NCBI GenBank assembly: GCA_022836615.1
Contig: MU405261.1
Coordinates: forward strand, 186,001 to 250,000
Reading direction: 5' to 3'
DNA length: 64,000 nucleotides
DNA from: Annulohypoxylon bovei var. microspora
Taxonomy: Eukaryota > Ascomycota > Sordariomycetes > Xylariales > Hypoxylaceae
Shown: in pieces, positions 1-11,300 of the stretch
Position numbering within the stretch: position 1 is the stretch's first letter
Layout of the letters: each line of letters opens with the position of its first letter
The notes under the pieces: model-generated
Told to the model about the DNA's origin: nothing
Databases searched by the model: none
What the model saw: only the letters and a program-made list of their open reading frames with translations
Program-made: the position numbers and the translations under genes

Positions 1-2147
1 AGCTACTCTGCCTAGAGGTATGTCTCAGATACGTATTACGGCCTCCTTAATAAGTACATAATTTTCTAACTTTAAATTACTATCAGATGGCCTGGCATCA
101 GGGCTATCCTCTTTCACAGACTCTCTTCACTAGCGTCTACGTGGAGTCCCTCATGAAGCCTCGTCCAACTAATATAGATGAGGCTGACTTCATAAGAGAC
201 AGCCAAAGTCGTGAGAAGCAGCCAAAACTTCTCTTCATACTACGGGCATATTGTCTTGGACTCCTCAAAGCGTGCTGCTTCGTGAACGAGCTCGTCAAAG
301 AAGAACTTTACTACGAGGTAAGAGCAATACGTTTTATAATTCATTATATTTATTGATTATGAGGTGTAGGAGGAAGACTTTGTAACCAACACTTATGATC
401 GCAATCTTCTCTTCGAAATACCACTGGCATCCATCAACAGTTTACTTCTGAAAGCTCGGAGTGATCTTCGCCTAGCTAGTAATGATGTCCCTAAGGAAAT
501 TTCTACTGCTCTCGAGCTCCGACTTGAGCTACGCATAGCTTTCCTAAGAGCTATCGACCTTGCAAGCCTGCGAAGAAACAACCCGGACTCATTGAAGATG
601 CCTTGGACACAGATGAGCGGTCTAATCGAGCACATTAAGAAGCAGCACGAACTAGGGAAGCCCGTCCCAGAGGCCTTCAGCACTAAGCTACAGCGGCGGC
701 TGGCTAGCACCATGCCTCCACGTCCCATGGTCCAGCCTAGCTTCGAAGAAAGTTATGGCCATTTCAAGAGACTTTTCCAAGACGGTGTCGAGATCATGGA
801 TGTCTTGAAATACACCGAACCCCAAAGTCTATTGGTAAGGCAGTTGAATCTATTCTGCATCAATGAATGCTAAACGTTTTTTAGAATTTTGTTTTGTTAT
901 TTCAAGCGAGAAAACCTCAACCACTGGTCTATATCAGAACACTACTTCAAAGTATGATCTGCAAAGATATGGTCGTTTTGGGTAACTACAGCATCCGGCA
1001 AATACTCGACCATGATCTCTCTATCGTTGTTCTTCCCTGCGCTGCGCAGATAGATCGCGCCTACGACCACATTGAGGTACCAACTGACCCGCGACATCAG
1101 ATCGCAGCACAGATGGAGATCTTCCGTCAACGAGTGGCCGAATGCTACTTAGAAATATTCAGGATATTCTGCCAGAACAGGTGTAGGGTCCGACGGACGC
1201 TGTGCCATAGTATTCAGGAATGGGAAATGCTGCAGGGTGACGTCGAGGAGATCGACCAGCTCCTTCAGATCGCCCTTGACGAGAAACCCCTCACGATAAG
1301 CGGAGGGGACGTCAGCTTCTCACTCCCTCTTTCGTCATGGGCGTACCTATACAAGCTCAAGCAGATGGAGTGGATTGTCCAGCTTGGGTTTGAGCTGGAA
1401 GTCTACCAGACTGACGAGCTTGCTGGCATGTACTGGTATTTGAACTACCTAGCTAAGACGCGCGCGCAGCATGGAGACCGCATCAAGTCTTTCACAATGC
1501 GTAACTTAAACGAAGCGCGCTATGGCCCCGCCGGCTCTAGTGGCCAGCAGCTACCCCAATATACGGCGGCTAAAGATCGCGAGTATATGACGTCGCTAGC
1601 GTATCTACGCGCTACCATGCTCGACGCGGCGTGCACGTGGGAGTTTGCGGATGGCCTGTGCTGCCTGTATACTGCTTTACTGCGATTAAACCTCCTCGCC
1701 CTGCCACAGCGCCCCTATAGTTCTGACCCTCTTCGCTACGACCTGCGCATGAAACCCTTCCGGGGTATTTCACTGCCAGCGCTGCCGACATTCGATGAGT
1801 TTACACGTGCGACGCTACAACCTGAGACCGCGACATACGATTTGCTGAAGTATGCCGAGAATGCTGTAGGCGGCGCACGTAAGGGGTACGAGGCCTTAGG
1901 CAGGATGTCGGAGGCGCAATCGTTCAGCGCCAACACGCATGGTCGTTGGGTCGGTAACATTAAGGATTGCCTTAGAGCTGCGATCGCGGCGGGTGTAGCG
2001 GTATCGACGCTTCAACGAGCGTTAGAGAGGGCCGGAGGTGGGGAGGGGAGGGTCCCATTAGAGTTAGGATTGAGAGTCGAAATGCCAGAAATGGGTAGGG
2101 GGTACCATGATTGGTGGATTGTTCCGAAGTTGGTTCCTACGACTTGA
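1..2147 (+). CDS. MAK10: NatC N-alpha-acetyltransferase auxiliary subunit (Mak10/NAA35), 3' part
   Basis: Partial gene: the 5' end lies before the window. Exons are 1-17 (partial), 87-317, 370-834 and 885-2147; introns of 69, 52 and 50 nt carry GTATGT or GTAAG donors and TAG/CAG acceptors, and the phases join cleanly. About 657 residues are encoded here. The Mak10 signature follows the first junction (HQGYPLSQTLFTSVYVE), and a second conserved block reads FQARKPQPLVYIRTLLQ. That second block shows that the exon starts at 885, not at the AAG at 906, which would run into a stop. Family knowledge: Mak10/NAA35 anchors the NatC catalytic subunit Naa30 to the ribosome for co-translational acetylation of Met-Leu/Ile/Phe/Trp N-termini. 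The C-terminal 250 residues are alpha-helical with no catalytic motif, as expected of an auxiliary subunit. The family call is firm. Confidence 0.88.
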
Positions 2148-2727
2148 TATTTGTCTGTTAACTTGGGAGGATATGCGAGAATTAATTACCTGCGTACTAG
2201 ATTATACCTATGGTTGGGAGGGAGGCTCGGGGTTTCTTGGTAACCCCGTGGGCTATTGGGACGTGAACATTAATGCAGCACTTAGATAGGTCATACTAAA
2301 TACATCGATTGTAGTATAACAGTTGGTTTAGTGTGGCAATTTAAAGATGAACTCTATTTAAGGGTATTGATTGCTTAGTGACTTTTAAGCACGTAGCTCG
2401 TAGTGATACACAGAATCAGATGTAGTTTCTCCCTTCTCCTTCGTCGATCATGTAGCTCTTTGTGCAAAATCTACCAACCTCACTTAGAAGAAGTTTGATC
2501 TCACCAATAGTTATCCTTGCATAAGTGATACTATTTCCAACTTTATTATATCAACAAGTAATACAAGGCAAGACAAATAGGTGACTGCGAGACCACCTCC
2601 ATCCAAGTGATATGCGAATGTGGTAAAGGGGGTTTCATGCCGGATAGGTGATACAGTATGTACAATTTCAAAGACGAACACGGGATCTAGACCTTATATA
2701 GAGGCTTCTCACCAAGCATCTGGGTGT
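2148..2727. other. Intergenic, convergent 3' regions of NAA35 and the carrier
   Basis: No gene is seen. The stretch holds the 3' flanks of two convergent genes. A perfect 7-bp stem with a 7-nt loop (CGGGGTT at 2228-2234, AACCCCG at 2242-2248) lies 80 nt after the NAA35 stop and could be a 3'UTR hairpin. Confidence 0.5.
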
Positions 2728-3849
2728 CTATGCCTTAATGGCCTTTCTCGCCACGGCGCCTCGAAGCTTGATAGTTTGCTCGTAGAGGACGTCCTTGAAG
2801 GCAAAGAGGAAAGCTGCCGTAATAACGCTCTGGGTGACTTTGGGGCCAATGCCTGGAGTAATTGTTAGTTAATCCACTCAACTAGCCAACTTAGCTCGTT
2901 AGTTAATAAGCTAAACTTACCCTTGTACAAACCAGCGTAACCCTCTTCCTTGATAACCCGACGGATAGCTTGCGTCATGCCCTCGCGCTTCTCACCGTCG
3001 TCGGCTACGTGCATCTGGCTCTTAACGGTGATGTAGGGGTAGGTGATGGAGGTGGCGAAAAGCTTGCCGATGGCGCCTAGGAAGAAGGCGACGGTCGGGG
3101 TGACGTTGTGCTTGCGCCGGCGCTCGTAGGCGTTCTTCATCTGCTCGAACAGCGTGTACTGCAGTATGGGATTGATAACGAGCACGAGCGCCGGGACGAC
3201 GCCGCGGAACAGGGCTTGCGGGCCCTCGTCTCGCAGCAACGCCAACAGGGTGCTAATGGTGGTCGGCTTCTTCTTCTCGACGACAGCGGTGTCCTCGCCG
3301 CTCTTCTCCTGCTCCTGCTCTATCTGCCCCTTGCGCGTGGTCATGCGCGTGTTGATGACCCAGATGGGGTTCGTGAGGATGACGGTGGCGGACCCGGCGA
3401 TGGCGCCGGCGATCATGGCCTCGATCGTCGTCAGCTTCTTGGAGGCGCGGCCGGCGCGGTTGGCGGCCGCTTCGAAGGAGCCCCGCGTCCACTCGTACCA
3501 GTAGTAGTACACGAAGTTCGTCACGCTGATGCCGAACACGGCGCTGTCGAGCCCTGCGTATAGGCCAGCGACGCCCTCGCGCGCTACGATCTGCCGCACC
3601 GCGGCCAGGAAGGCGGTCTCGGCTCGCTTGGACTCGACTTGCGCGCGGGTCGAGAGCGTTATTAGGGGGTACCTGTTATAGAGCACGATAGTATGTTAGA
3701 TAGGTATCTCTATGAGTTACGTGCTAGGTAGGACGTCAATTACGGTCATAGACATACGTTAGAACCATTGAGAGTATCCCACCACCCGCGCCGGCGAGGG
3801 CGTGCGCGACGTTGTCGTTCTGGGGGATGGCGGGTTTCGTCGACGCCAT
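2728..3849 (-). CDS. ANT1: Peroxisomal adenine nucleotide carrier (ANT1/PMP47 type, mitochondrial carrier family)
   Basis: Exons on the minus strand are 3849-3758, 3672-2921 and 2852-2728, giving 969 nt and 322 residues, normal for a six-helix mitochondrial carrier family protein. Three carrier signatures are visible: YPLITLSTRAQV near residue 32, NPIWVINTRM near residue 132 and YPYITVKSQM near residue 242. The degenerate first signature and NPIWVINTRM are typical of the Pmp47/Ant1 branch rather than the mitochondrial ADP/ATP carrier. Family role: exchanges cytosolic ATP for peroxisomal AMP/ADP so that fatty acids can be activated for beta-oxidation. A lysine/glutamate-rich matrix loop (about residues 145-167) is longer than in yeast. 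The first exon supplies MASTKPAIPQND and the first helix, so the start at 3849 is preferred over the internal ATG at 3686. Exon 3 supplies the last helix and ends with a basic tail. Confidence 0.88.
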
Positions 3850-5518
3850 TTTTGCGTTTATTTCGGGTTATACGTGAAAGGGGTCGGATTAGCTTCAAGG
3901 TTGAGATGAAAAAGAAACGGCAGATTCAAAGAAGAAAGTTAAAATTGTATTATAAAGCGTAATCTATCAGAGTAAACGGCCCCTAAGCTTTATCGATGAA
4001 TGAACCCAATTGACGTTGGGAAGCCGAGGTCCGATTGCATCACAATGCGGCTAGCTCTCTCTCTCTTCTTCAGTGGGATAAGGCCCACTAAACACCTGGA
4101 CCGAACCTCCCTGTCACTGTAAGGCACGAGGTCAGCATTCTTTCCCCGTGCTTTCCCCCGGCTTTTGCCCCGCGTCTCATTCGTCAAAGACTTTCTTTGA
4201 TTTCCGATTTTCATTTTCACGTGCAATCATATGTGAAGATGAAGACGCCAGGCTCGAGACAGCTTAAGTATATTAATCCTACTAGGCACATAAATATTAA
4301 TAAGTATCATATCTCAATTCGAATATATCACTTCTCCTAAAGCCTACATATTACATACCACAAGAGGATCTTACATGCCAAAGGCTGAAAGACTCAACAG
4401 CCACTTGACTGAGACATACATGCTTAGATAATTTCAGTTGCATACCTTCATTCCTCATTTGCTAACGTTGCAACCTCAGAAAATAAGGTAGTATGATTTG
4501 GACGAAACACAACGAAGAGATCAGAGCGTGTGTCGCGATGCAAGTTTCATAACTGCAGGTAAAGAGACATTAATGATATGATTGATTGATATTATAAATT
4601 ATACGATAATTCTGACGTGCAGGTTCTATAAATTATCCCACCACCAGCCACCAGTTTACCTAAGGTATATTTGCCCAATGGAATGAAAGAGAGAGACAAT
4701 CTATCTCCTGCATCTCAATCCCCTTTTCTTTCGATAATGGCGTTGGTTGCATCAGCTGTTGCACGCCACCCCAAAGGGGCGATTTCCATACAGTTATTAC
4801 TTGGGGGCTATCACCAAAACCACCCCAAATAATTGGGGGCTCCCTTTACAAAGTTCAGCGCAGAGCGACATAGTCACGTGGAATTGTATCCAAAAATAGC
4901 ATCATGCAGGTGCAGCACAACTCCCGGTCCATCTAAAACAGCCGTGCGTTCTTGCTCGTGGCACCAGCCTCCGCCAGCGAAGTTTCTCAAAATAGAATTC
5001 GGCACAATAGGTATTGGCCACCGGACAGAAGAGGCTTTCACCAAGGAACTTTAACTCTTTTTCTCAATAAGTTTCCCGTTCACCTTTCAATACCTAGAGC
5101 GAAAACGGTTCTGGTTTATATCATTCGAGCTCTATTTAACCAGTCAACGTCAACGACAACGACTGATCTAACGGTTGCCTATCCTACTGCATGATAGCCA
5201 GGGGTTGATATCCTTCTGCCACTAAGACCACGCTTACGCCTACATGAGCAAATCAACTAAAGGACCAATTGTGTTATGAGATGAGAAGACATCTTGTTAC
5301 TGTTACACATAACTTATATGAGAATAACCGTACTTATTCGTTAGTTAACTGTTCAAGTCACGAAGATTACGAGACTATAACGACAATTACGTGAAACTTT
5401 CAGCCTACCAAACCCGGCAGTCCGCGAAGACTCAACTTACCTATTGAAGTGCCGTTAATCACGACTCACCTTCTATCCATGGGGATCACTGCGCGTCTCG
5501 CTATCTTATGAGGTTAAG
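3850..5518. other. Intergenic, divergent promoter region of carrier and Abp2
   Basis: No convincing gene is seen; small open frames at 3990-4226 (-) and 4833-5194 (+) lack family similarity and codon structure. The stretch carries the divergent promoters of the carrier (-) and the Abp2-like gene (+). A cluster of C4/G4 inverted repeats lies at 4769-4838 and is listed separately. Confidence 0.5.
4769..4838. repeat. Cluster of CCCC/GGGG inverted repeats and a repeated TTGGGGGCT word
   Basis: CCCCAAAGGGG occupies 4769-4779 and CCCCAA-ATAA-TTGGGG occupies 4823-4838. The word TTGGGGGCT occurs at 4801-4809 and again at 4833-4841. The runs also create CCCCT/AGGGG-like words resembling stress-response elements, but no function can be assigned from sequence alone. 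Confidence 0.45.
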
Positions 5519-7602
5519 ATGGCTCTCTCTACTCCAACAAGCAACGGCTCCCGTCGCTTCAACCCGCTTCCGTCTCCCGGTAAAAATGAGACGCCTAGAT
5601 CAGTAGGGATGGTAAGACCAATATTGCCTCAAAAAAGCGTGACGAGTGCGTCTATTGAAGACGCGTACGTGAATTTTATTCTATACTGCAACCCTGCAGT
5701 ACCCTTGGAGACAGATACGTTCGCACTCCGAGAATCCTTTCGAACCCCACCAAAAAGCGAGGGGAAAAGCTTCAGCACATTCACTTTATTTGAGCTCATC
5801 AAGAAGCTCCACTCAAAAGAGCTCAAGACGTGGGCAGAGTTAGCCTTGAAATTGGGTGTCGAGCCTCCAGACCACGACAAGGGACAAAGCTCCCAGAAGA
5901 TACAGCAGTATGCCGTTCGATTAAAGGTAAAATTCATTCTACTTCAGTGATAATCGTAAATAGTGTATTCGATGATAGCATAGCTTACTTCTAGCAGCGA
6001 TGGATGCACTCTATGCATGTCAACGCCTTCTTCGATTACCTAACGGATAATCCACACCCATACTGGACACAGATTCCTACTGATCCCAACCCGGTCTGTG
6101 AGGAGGGTAGGGATGGGGTTGCTGCAGAAGACGACATGGCTTTGCGTGCTCTACTACCTCATATTCGGCCGCGTCGAGGTCGAAAGAGGCCCGAGGATGA
6201 CGGACTCAGCAAATCTCCCTCGCAAAGGCCCAGGTTAGAATCCCCGGCGTTCGGTGGGGAACCTAGAACCGCTCGTCCAGATACGCTAGATCCGTGGACC
6301 GCCCATCCGGACGGAAGAAATGCGTTCATGTTCTCATCGGTCGATCCAAGATCAAGTGTATTGCCAGAAGCGAACTCAGCCTTCCCATGGAGTAACGATG
6401 TCTCACGCGAGCCAATGTCGGCCTATCCCCAGTCTGCGATGACACCGTCGACTAGAGGAACATTTTGGGGTGATCCTACAGAACCTCGTTCAGCGATCAG
6501 CCCTAAAACAAAATCTCTCGGGCGTCGCCACGGAGCAAAGGTCGTTTCTTCAGCTTGGAGAAGTGGCGGCGTATCTACGAGCGGCAGACCCCGTGGGCGG
6601 CCTCCAACTAACCGTCCTACCGATAGTCCATTATCAGCGATTCCGGACGAACGCAGGGAATTTCAGGGGACGCTTTTTGAGCAGAGTACACCTCAGTCCA
6701 GTATAGCGCCTACACCGATGCTTCCTCCAGAATCGATACCTAAATCGGTAGGACCTACCTCTGCGCCAACATCAGCACCAGTGACAACACCAACATCTAC
6801 TACTAGCTCCCGACCTACACGGCCCGGCCGTCTGTCTCTACAAGTACCAGAACGAGCTAGCGGCCCTGTCAGACTAGCGACTCCTCCGCCTCCGGTTGTA
6901 ATGGTAAACGGTAAAACCCCGGTCAATGGAAATACGACCAATGGCGGTGGTAAAACGGCGGACAACCCCGAAGAGGATGCGTTTACGGTGTTCGATCGCA
7001 CATCGGCTATGTTCACAGCTACATCGACCGACGATCATGGAAGTTCTGGAATGCATTTCGACCCCGACGATAGCGACCGAACGAACTGTGACGAAATCGA
7101 GGCCATGTTTATCGCGGATATACTTGAAGGCTCCTGGCTTGATGAAAAGGGGCAACCGGGCCCGCCCGCCAGCGTCGACGAGGCGATGGCCCTAATCAAG
7201 GTGGTCATCGAGGGCATCTCAAGGCAAGCCCTAACTAAAGAGGCCTTCTTAATTAATCTCTCCGCGCTCGCGGGCGTCAAGTATATGATGAAGGCGGGCA
7301 GCACCACGGTACAGAGACTGGAGGTGGGCCCTGACTACACGAAGTACCAATGCGCCTGGGGTCTACGATACGGCCCCGTAAGCGGGAAATTCAGACTCAC
7401 GGAGACGGTGCCCCACGCGCGGTGGAAGAAGGGCGCCCAGCGGTTGGATGGGCCCAGAGACAGCTCCGACGTGCCGGCCGAAGGCGAGGAGGCGGCGGAC
7501 TTCTGGCGCGGGAAGTACGCCGACCTCGTGCGCGTCGTGAACAAGAGGAGCGAGGATACTACACGGGTCATCAGGGGGCTACAGGACGGCGAGCGGTCTT
7601 AG
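5519..7602 (+). CDS. ARS-binding protein 2 (Abp2-like)
   Basis: Exons are 5519-5926 and 5998-7602, giving 670 residues; the 71-nt intron has GTAAAA as donor and CTAGCAG as acceptor, and CAG at 5995-5997 could alternatively be coding without changing frame. The conserved N-terminal domain runs across the junction: SIEDAYVNFILYCNPAVP, then RWMHSMHVNAFFDYL and YWTQIP, characteristic of the fungal ARS-binding protein 2 family (fission yeast Abp2 binds replication-origin DNA). The middle (about residues 200-440) is Pro/Ser/Thr-rich and low complexity, with a basic GRPRGRPP AT-hook-like patch near residue 330. A second folded block near the C-terminus (about residues 500-600) begins EIEAMFIADILEGSWL. 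A nuclear, DNA-binding role is inferred from the family. It lies upstream of the NLR gene on the same strand. Confidence 0.82.
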
Positions 7603-8386
7603 CGGATCGGCGGGTGTGGAATTGCATTGGGCATTGTACGGTGCTACATCTTGTAAGAGTATGGGGGTCTACGGGCTTATGATTCATGTGAGTGAGTTGA
7701 GTTACTACTGGAGATTTGGGATTCTGGGTTTGGGATTTAGCTGCCGAGCGAGGACGTGTATATGTGAAACTCATTTTTTTTAATTTCTTCGAAGATACCC
7801 CGGGTCGCTTGTATTATCAGTTGTTAGGAATATGAAAAGTTTTCGGTTTAGGGAGGCTGCGTTTTGTAGGCTGATCTGACGCCGATGAAGTTGATTGGAA
7901 TAATAGAGACTAGAGATAGAGGGTACAGCCACAGAAATTGCGACTATTACAGGTACTTCGGAGGTATTTCTGACCCCATACCACAATAACTCATACATAG
8001 GAGCTGACTCTTCTATATACAACAGCCAGTAACAACATATGTTTCTGCTAGATACTATACCTACTTAGACCAGTTTGCACAGCCCTTTCAATGTCGGTAT
8101 TCGTTGTCTCCACAGCCACGGAACCACGGTTACACGACATTCAAAGTTGCCCCTATCAAAGAGACCGGCTGGCAGATGTAATAGACGGTGTGGTAAAAAC
8201 TCTTGGTTTTACCGCGTCAATCATACATACCTAGGTAGGTAGGCTGTCTAGTATGCCTCGGGCGAGGCGCAAGCTTTTGCGTTCGATGTATTCACTTGTG
8301 AGGTGGCCGATAAGTTCTCATGGGATGAAGAATTTAGTTACTCTAAGTTTATTCGACATCTTACTTCCAAGTCAAACAGGAGCACC
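7603..8386. other. Intergenic between Abp2-like gene and NLR
   Basis: No gene is seen; open frames at 7571-8022 on the minus strand have no recognisable content. The CCTAGGTAGGTAGG word family occurs at about 8230-8245, 145 nt before the NLR start. An in-frame GTG-initiated extension of the NLR reading frame covers 8303-8386, so a further 5' exon of the NLR cannot be excluded here. Confidence 0.4.
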
Positions 8387-11300
8387 ATGGAGAAGTTGCG
8401 CTCTTCAATTCACAGATTTCGACCCAAAAAGGGGACAAACGCCTCGGTTATCATAAATCAATCTAGAGTCATCCCAACTCTTGAACCAATCCCCGAGATT
8501 GAAGCTACCCCGCCTAAAAGATTAGACCTGTGGCTAGAAGCTAAGGTTCAAGTCGAGAATGACCCTTCATGGAAGGATGACTCGGAAAAATATGCTATTG
8601 CACTATCGTCAATTGGGGAGCCTAACCGTAGTGGCTCGTCGAGAGATCCCGTCGATGCTGTAACAATGGTCATTAAGACGTTGAAGGAAAAGAACGAATC
8701 GGATCCATGGTTAATACCGTTACCTGGCGGTAAAAAGGTGTCCTTCGATCGCATATTATCAAAGATAGCAGAGAGCGTTAAAGTCATTGCTACGTTAGGG
8801 GGCTCACTAGCCGGATTGGATTCTACCCAGAGCATAGGGGTCATATGTGGATTTCTTAAAGTCTTCGCTCAAGTACGAGTTACCCGTACGAATCATATAT
8901 TATTTCTGAAACTTTAGCTTACAGCTGTTATTCGATAGGCAGTAATTGACGGGAGAGCTACACGGGAGCTTGTAGCTGACCAGGAGCCCATTATTCATAT
9001 AGTTCGCTATTACGCAGAGGTCGAGCAATGCTATTTTGGCACTGATGCGTCATCTACCGGCGCTGCCGAAGAACCATGGCTACAAACAGGCTTGGTAGAA
9101 TTGTACGCGAGTGTGCTGCACTACCAACTTCGAGTTTATCAGTACTACACTGAAGGAAAACTGAGTTCGAAATCCAAATCCATAAGTCAATAGATTATTA
9201 CTGACTATTATTTCTAGAACTTGTAGCTAAAAGCTTTCTTCCAAGCGAACTGAAGGGTCTTACAGATAAGGTTCAGAAAAAGAAGGCAATTGTTGACGAC
9301 CTAGTTCGAGAGGCAAATCTACGAAGTGAGTGATCACAATCATAACAAATGAATAGGATGCTAAATATACCAGGGAACGTAAAGGATCGCACCAAGCTAG
9401 AGGCTATGCTTTATAAAAATAAGCTATCTGCCATTAAGATTGGGACTCAATTGCAGCAATGGAGAATGCAAGAGAAACGGAGACACGTTCTCGACTGGGT
9501 TTCTGAAATCCTCCCAGAGGGAAATAGCACCAAATTCAACAAGACTAAGCTCGTGGATGGTACGTGCCAGTGGCTTCTCACGAACCCGGAATTCAAGAAG
9601 TGGCGTAAAGAACCAGACCCAGACCTCTTCTGGCTTAAGGGCAAGAGTAAGTCACCCTTTTTGTAGCTCTCGCGGCCACCCACATGCTAACTCTCGTAAA
9701 TAGTGGGAGCTGGCAAAACTCACCTTGTAACTGCCGTCATTTTAGACATTCAAAAACGAATCTCTCACGAATATGTAGAGCCAGTTCTGTTCTACTATTC
9801 CGATCATGCAAACCGCAATATCAAAGCAACAAGCGAAGCCGACATCATGATTAATGCGATCCTAAGGCACATTCTATCTCAAGAACCCGAACTGCCTCAA
9901 TCCATTCTCGAGAAGTATGATACCCAAAAAGAACGTAGAATGGACCTCGACGTGAATGACGCCATCAAGATATTCGCTGAGGTGGCTAGAAATTATCCGC
10001 AAGTTAACGTCGTCCTTGACGCCTTGGACGAGCTAAAGCCGGATGATTGCAATATGCTATTTCGGCATCTTCGGGGAATGTTGAAGGAGGTCAATATACC
10101 GCTCAAGATTTTTATCTCGAGTCGCACCAACATCAGTCACATTGAAAAGAACGCCGCTAGCTTGCAAAACAAAGTCAACATATCGAGTGTCGATATTCGC
10201 TCCCTCAATCAGAAAGACATCGAGCTCTTCGTGGAACAGAAACTAGGGGAAGCGCTAGAATACCTGACTTTCACGGAACAAATTGTGACTGACGACAAGG
10301 AAGATATCAAGAAAGAGCTATGCAATAAAGCCGGTGGCATGTAAGCTATATATATCAGTGTATTTGTCAGAGCCCCTACTTACTAGCTAATTGTAGGTTC
10401 CGATGGGCGGAATTGTCCATCGAATACCTGGCACGATCCAAAACCAGGAAGAAATTTTTCAGCAGACTCAAATCAATACCTGACGAGTTGAACGAGCTCT
10501 ATAGCTCTATGTATCAAGAGCTAACTGGATCCGAAGGCGAACTGCTCGTCATAACGCTACGCTGGTTGATGTATTCTCGAGGCTATCATATCCGGAGAAC
10601 AGACGTCTTCTTAGATGCTATTGGATCCGAATACGAAGATAAAGTGAACAAAGACACTGTACTCGGTATGTATTAAAGCGCCCCTTATTCTAACTCCCGA
10701 CACTTGCTTTTGAACCTTTCATGGTATTAGATTCACCTTAACTAACTAATGTTGTCATAGTATGTAAAACGATTTCCTTTACCTCCTTGGTGATTTTCGA
10801 ATTTAGTCAGAGAAGTCATCTAGGACGACCATAAGTCCCCTGAAACAAAATGTAATAATGTACTAACAAATATTATTTAATTCACTAGGATGTCTGTCGG
10901 AGTCTGGTAGAATGGAACGAGGATAAGAATGAGTTTAGCTTTGCCCACTTGTCGGTCAGGGAATTCCTCGAAACGTTGCCCGAATTTGAAGCGAAGTGTA
11001 GTCACGACCACTTAGCAAAGTTTCTTCTTCGGCAACTCGCTCGACCTGAATGCGAAAATCAGCGGAGAGTGTTTGAGTGCAGACTGGAAAAGGTCGTGGA
11101 GAAAGACCTAAACCCGGGCAGCCTGGCGACTTATTTGAACCTGGACCAACGCAGACTCCCATACACACTCGAATTATATGCTATATCCCACTGGATGGAC
11201 CACTGCGTTAGTTCAAAGGGTTGTAAAAACATAGGACCGGATCAAATCAGCCCGGAACTCCTTGAAGTGCTAGTGCAGCAGTGTTGTGATACAGAGACGC

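Noticed and set aside
906..960. NAA35 exon starting at 907 after TTTCAAG
   Set aside because: That frame hits a TGA after 16 codons, while the acceptor at 883-884 gives the conserved FQARKPQPLVYIRTLLQ block in frame.
3108..3563. 151- and 116-codon plus-strand frames opposite the carrier
   Set aside because: Mirror images of the GC-rich carrier exon, which has all three carrier signatures on the minus strand.
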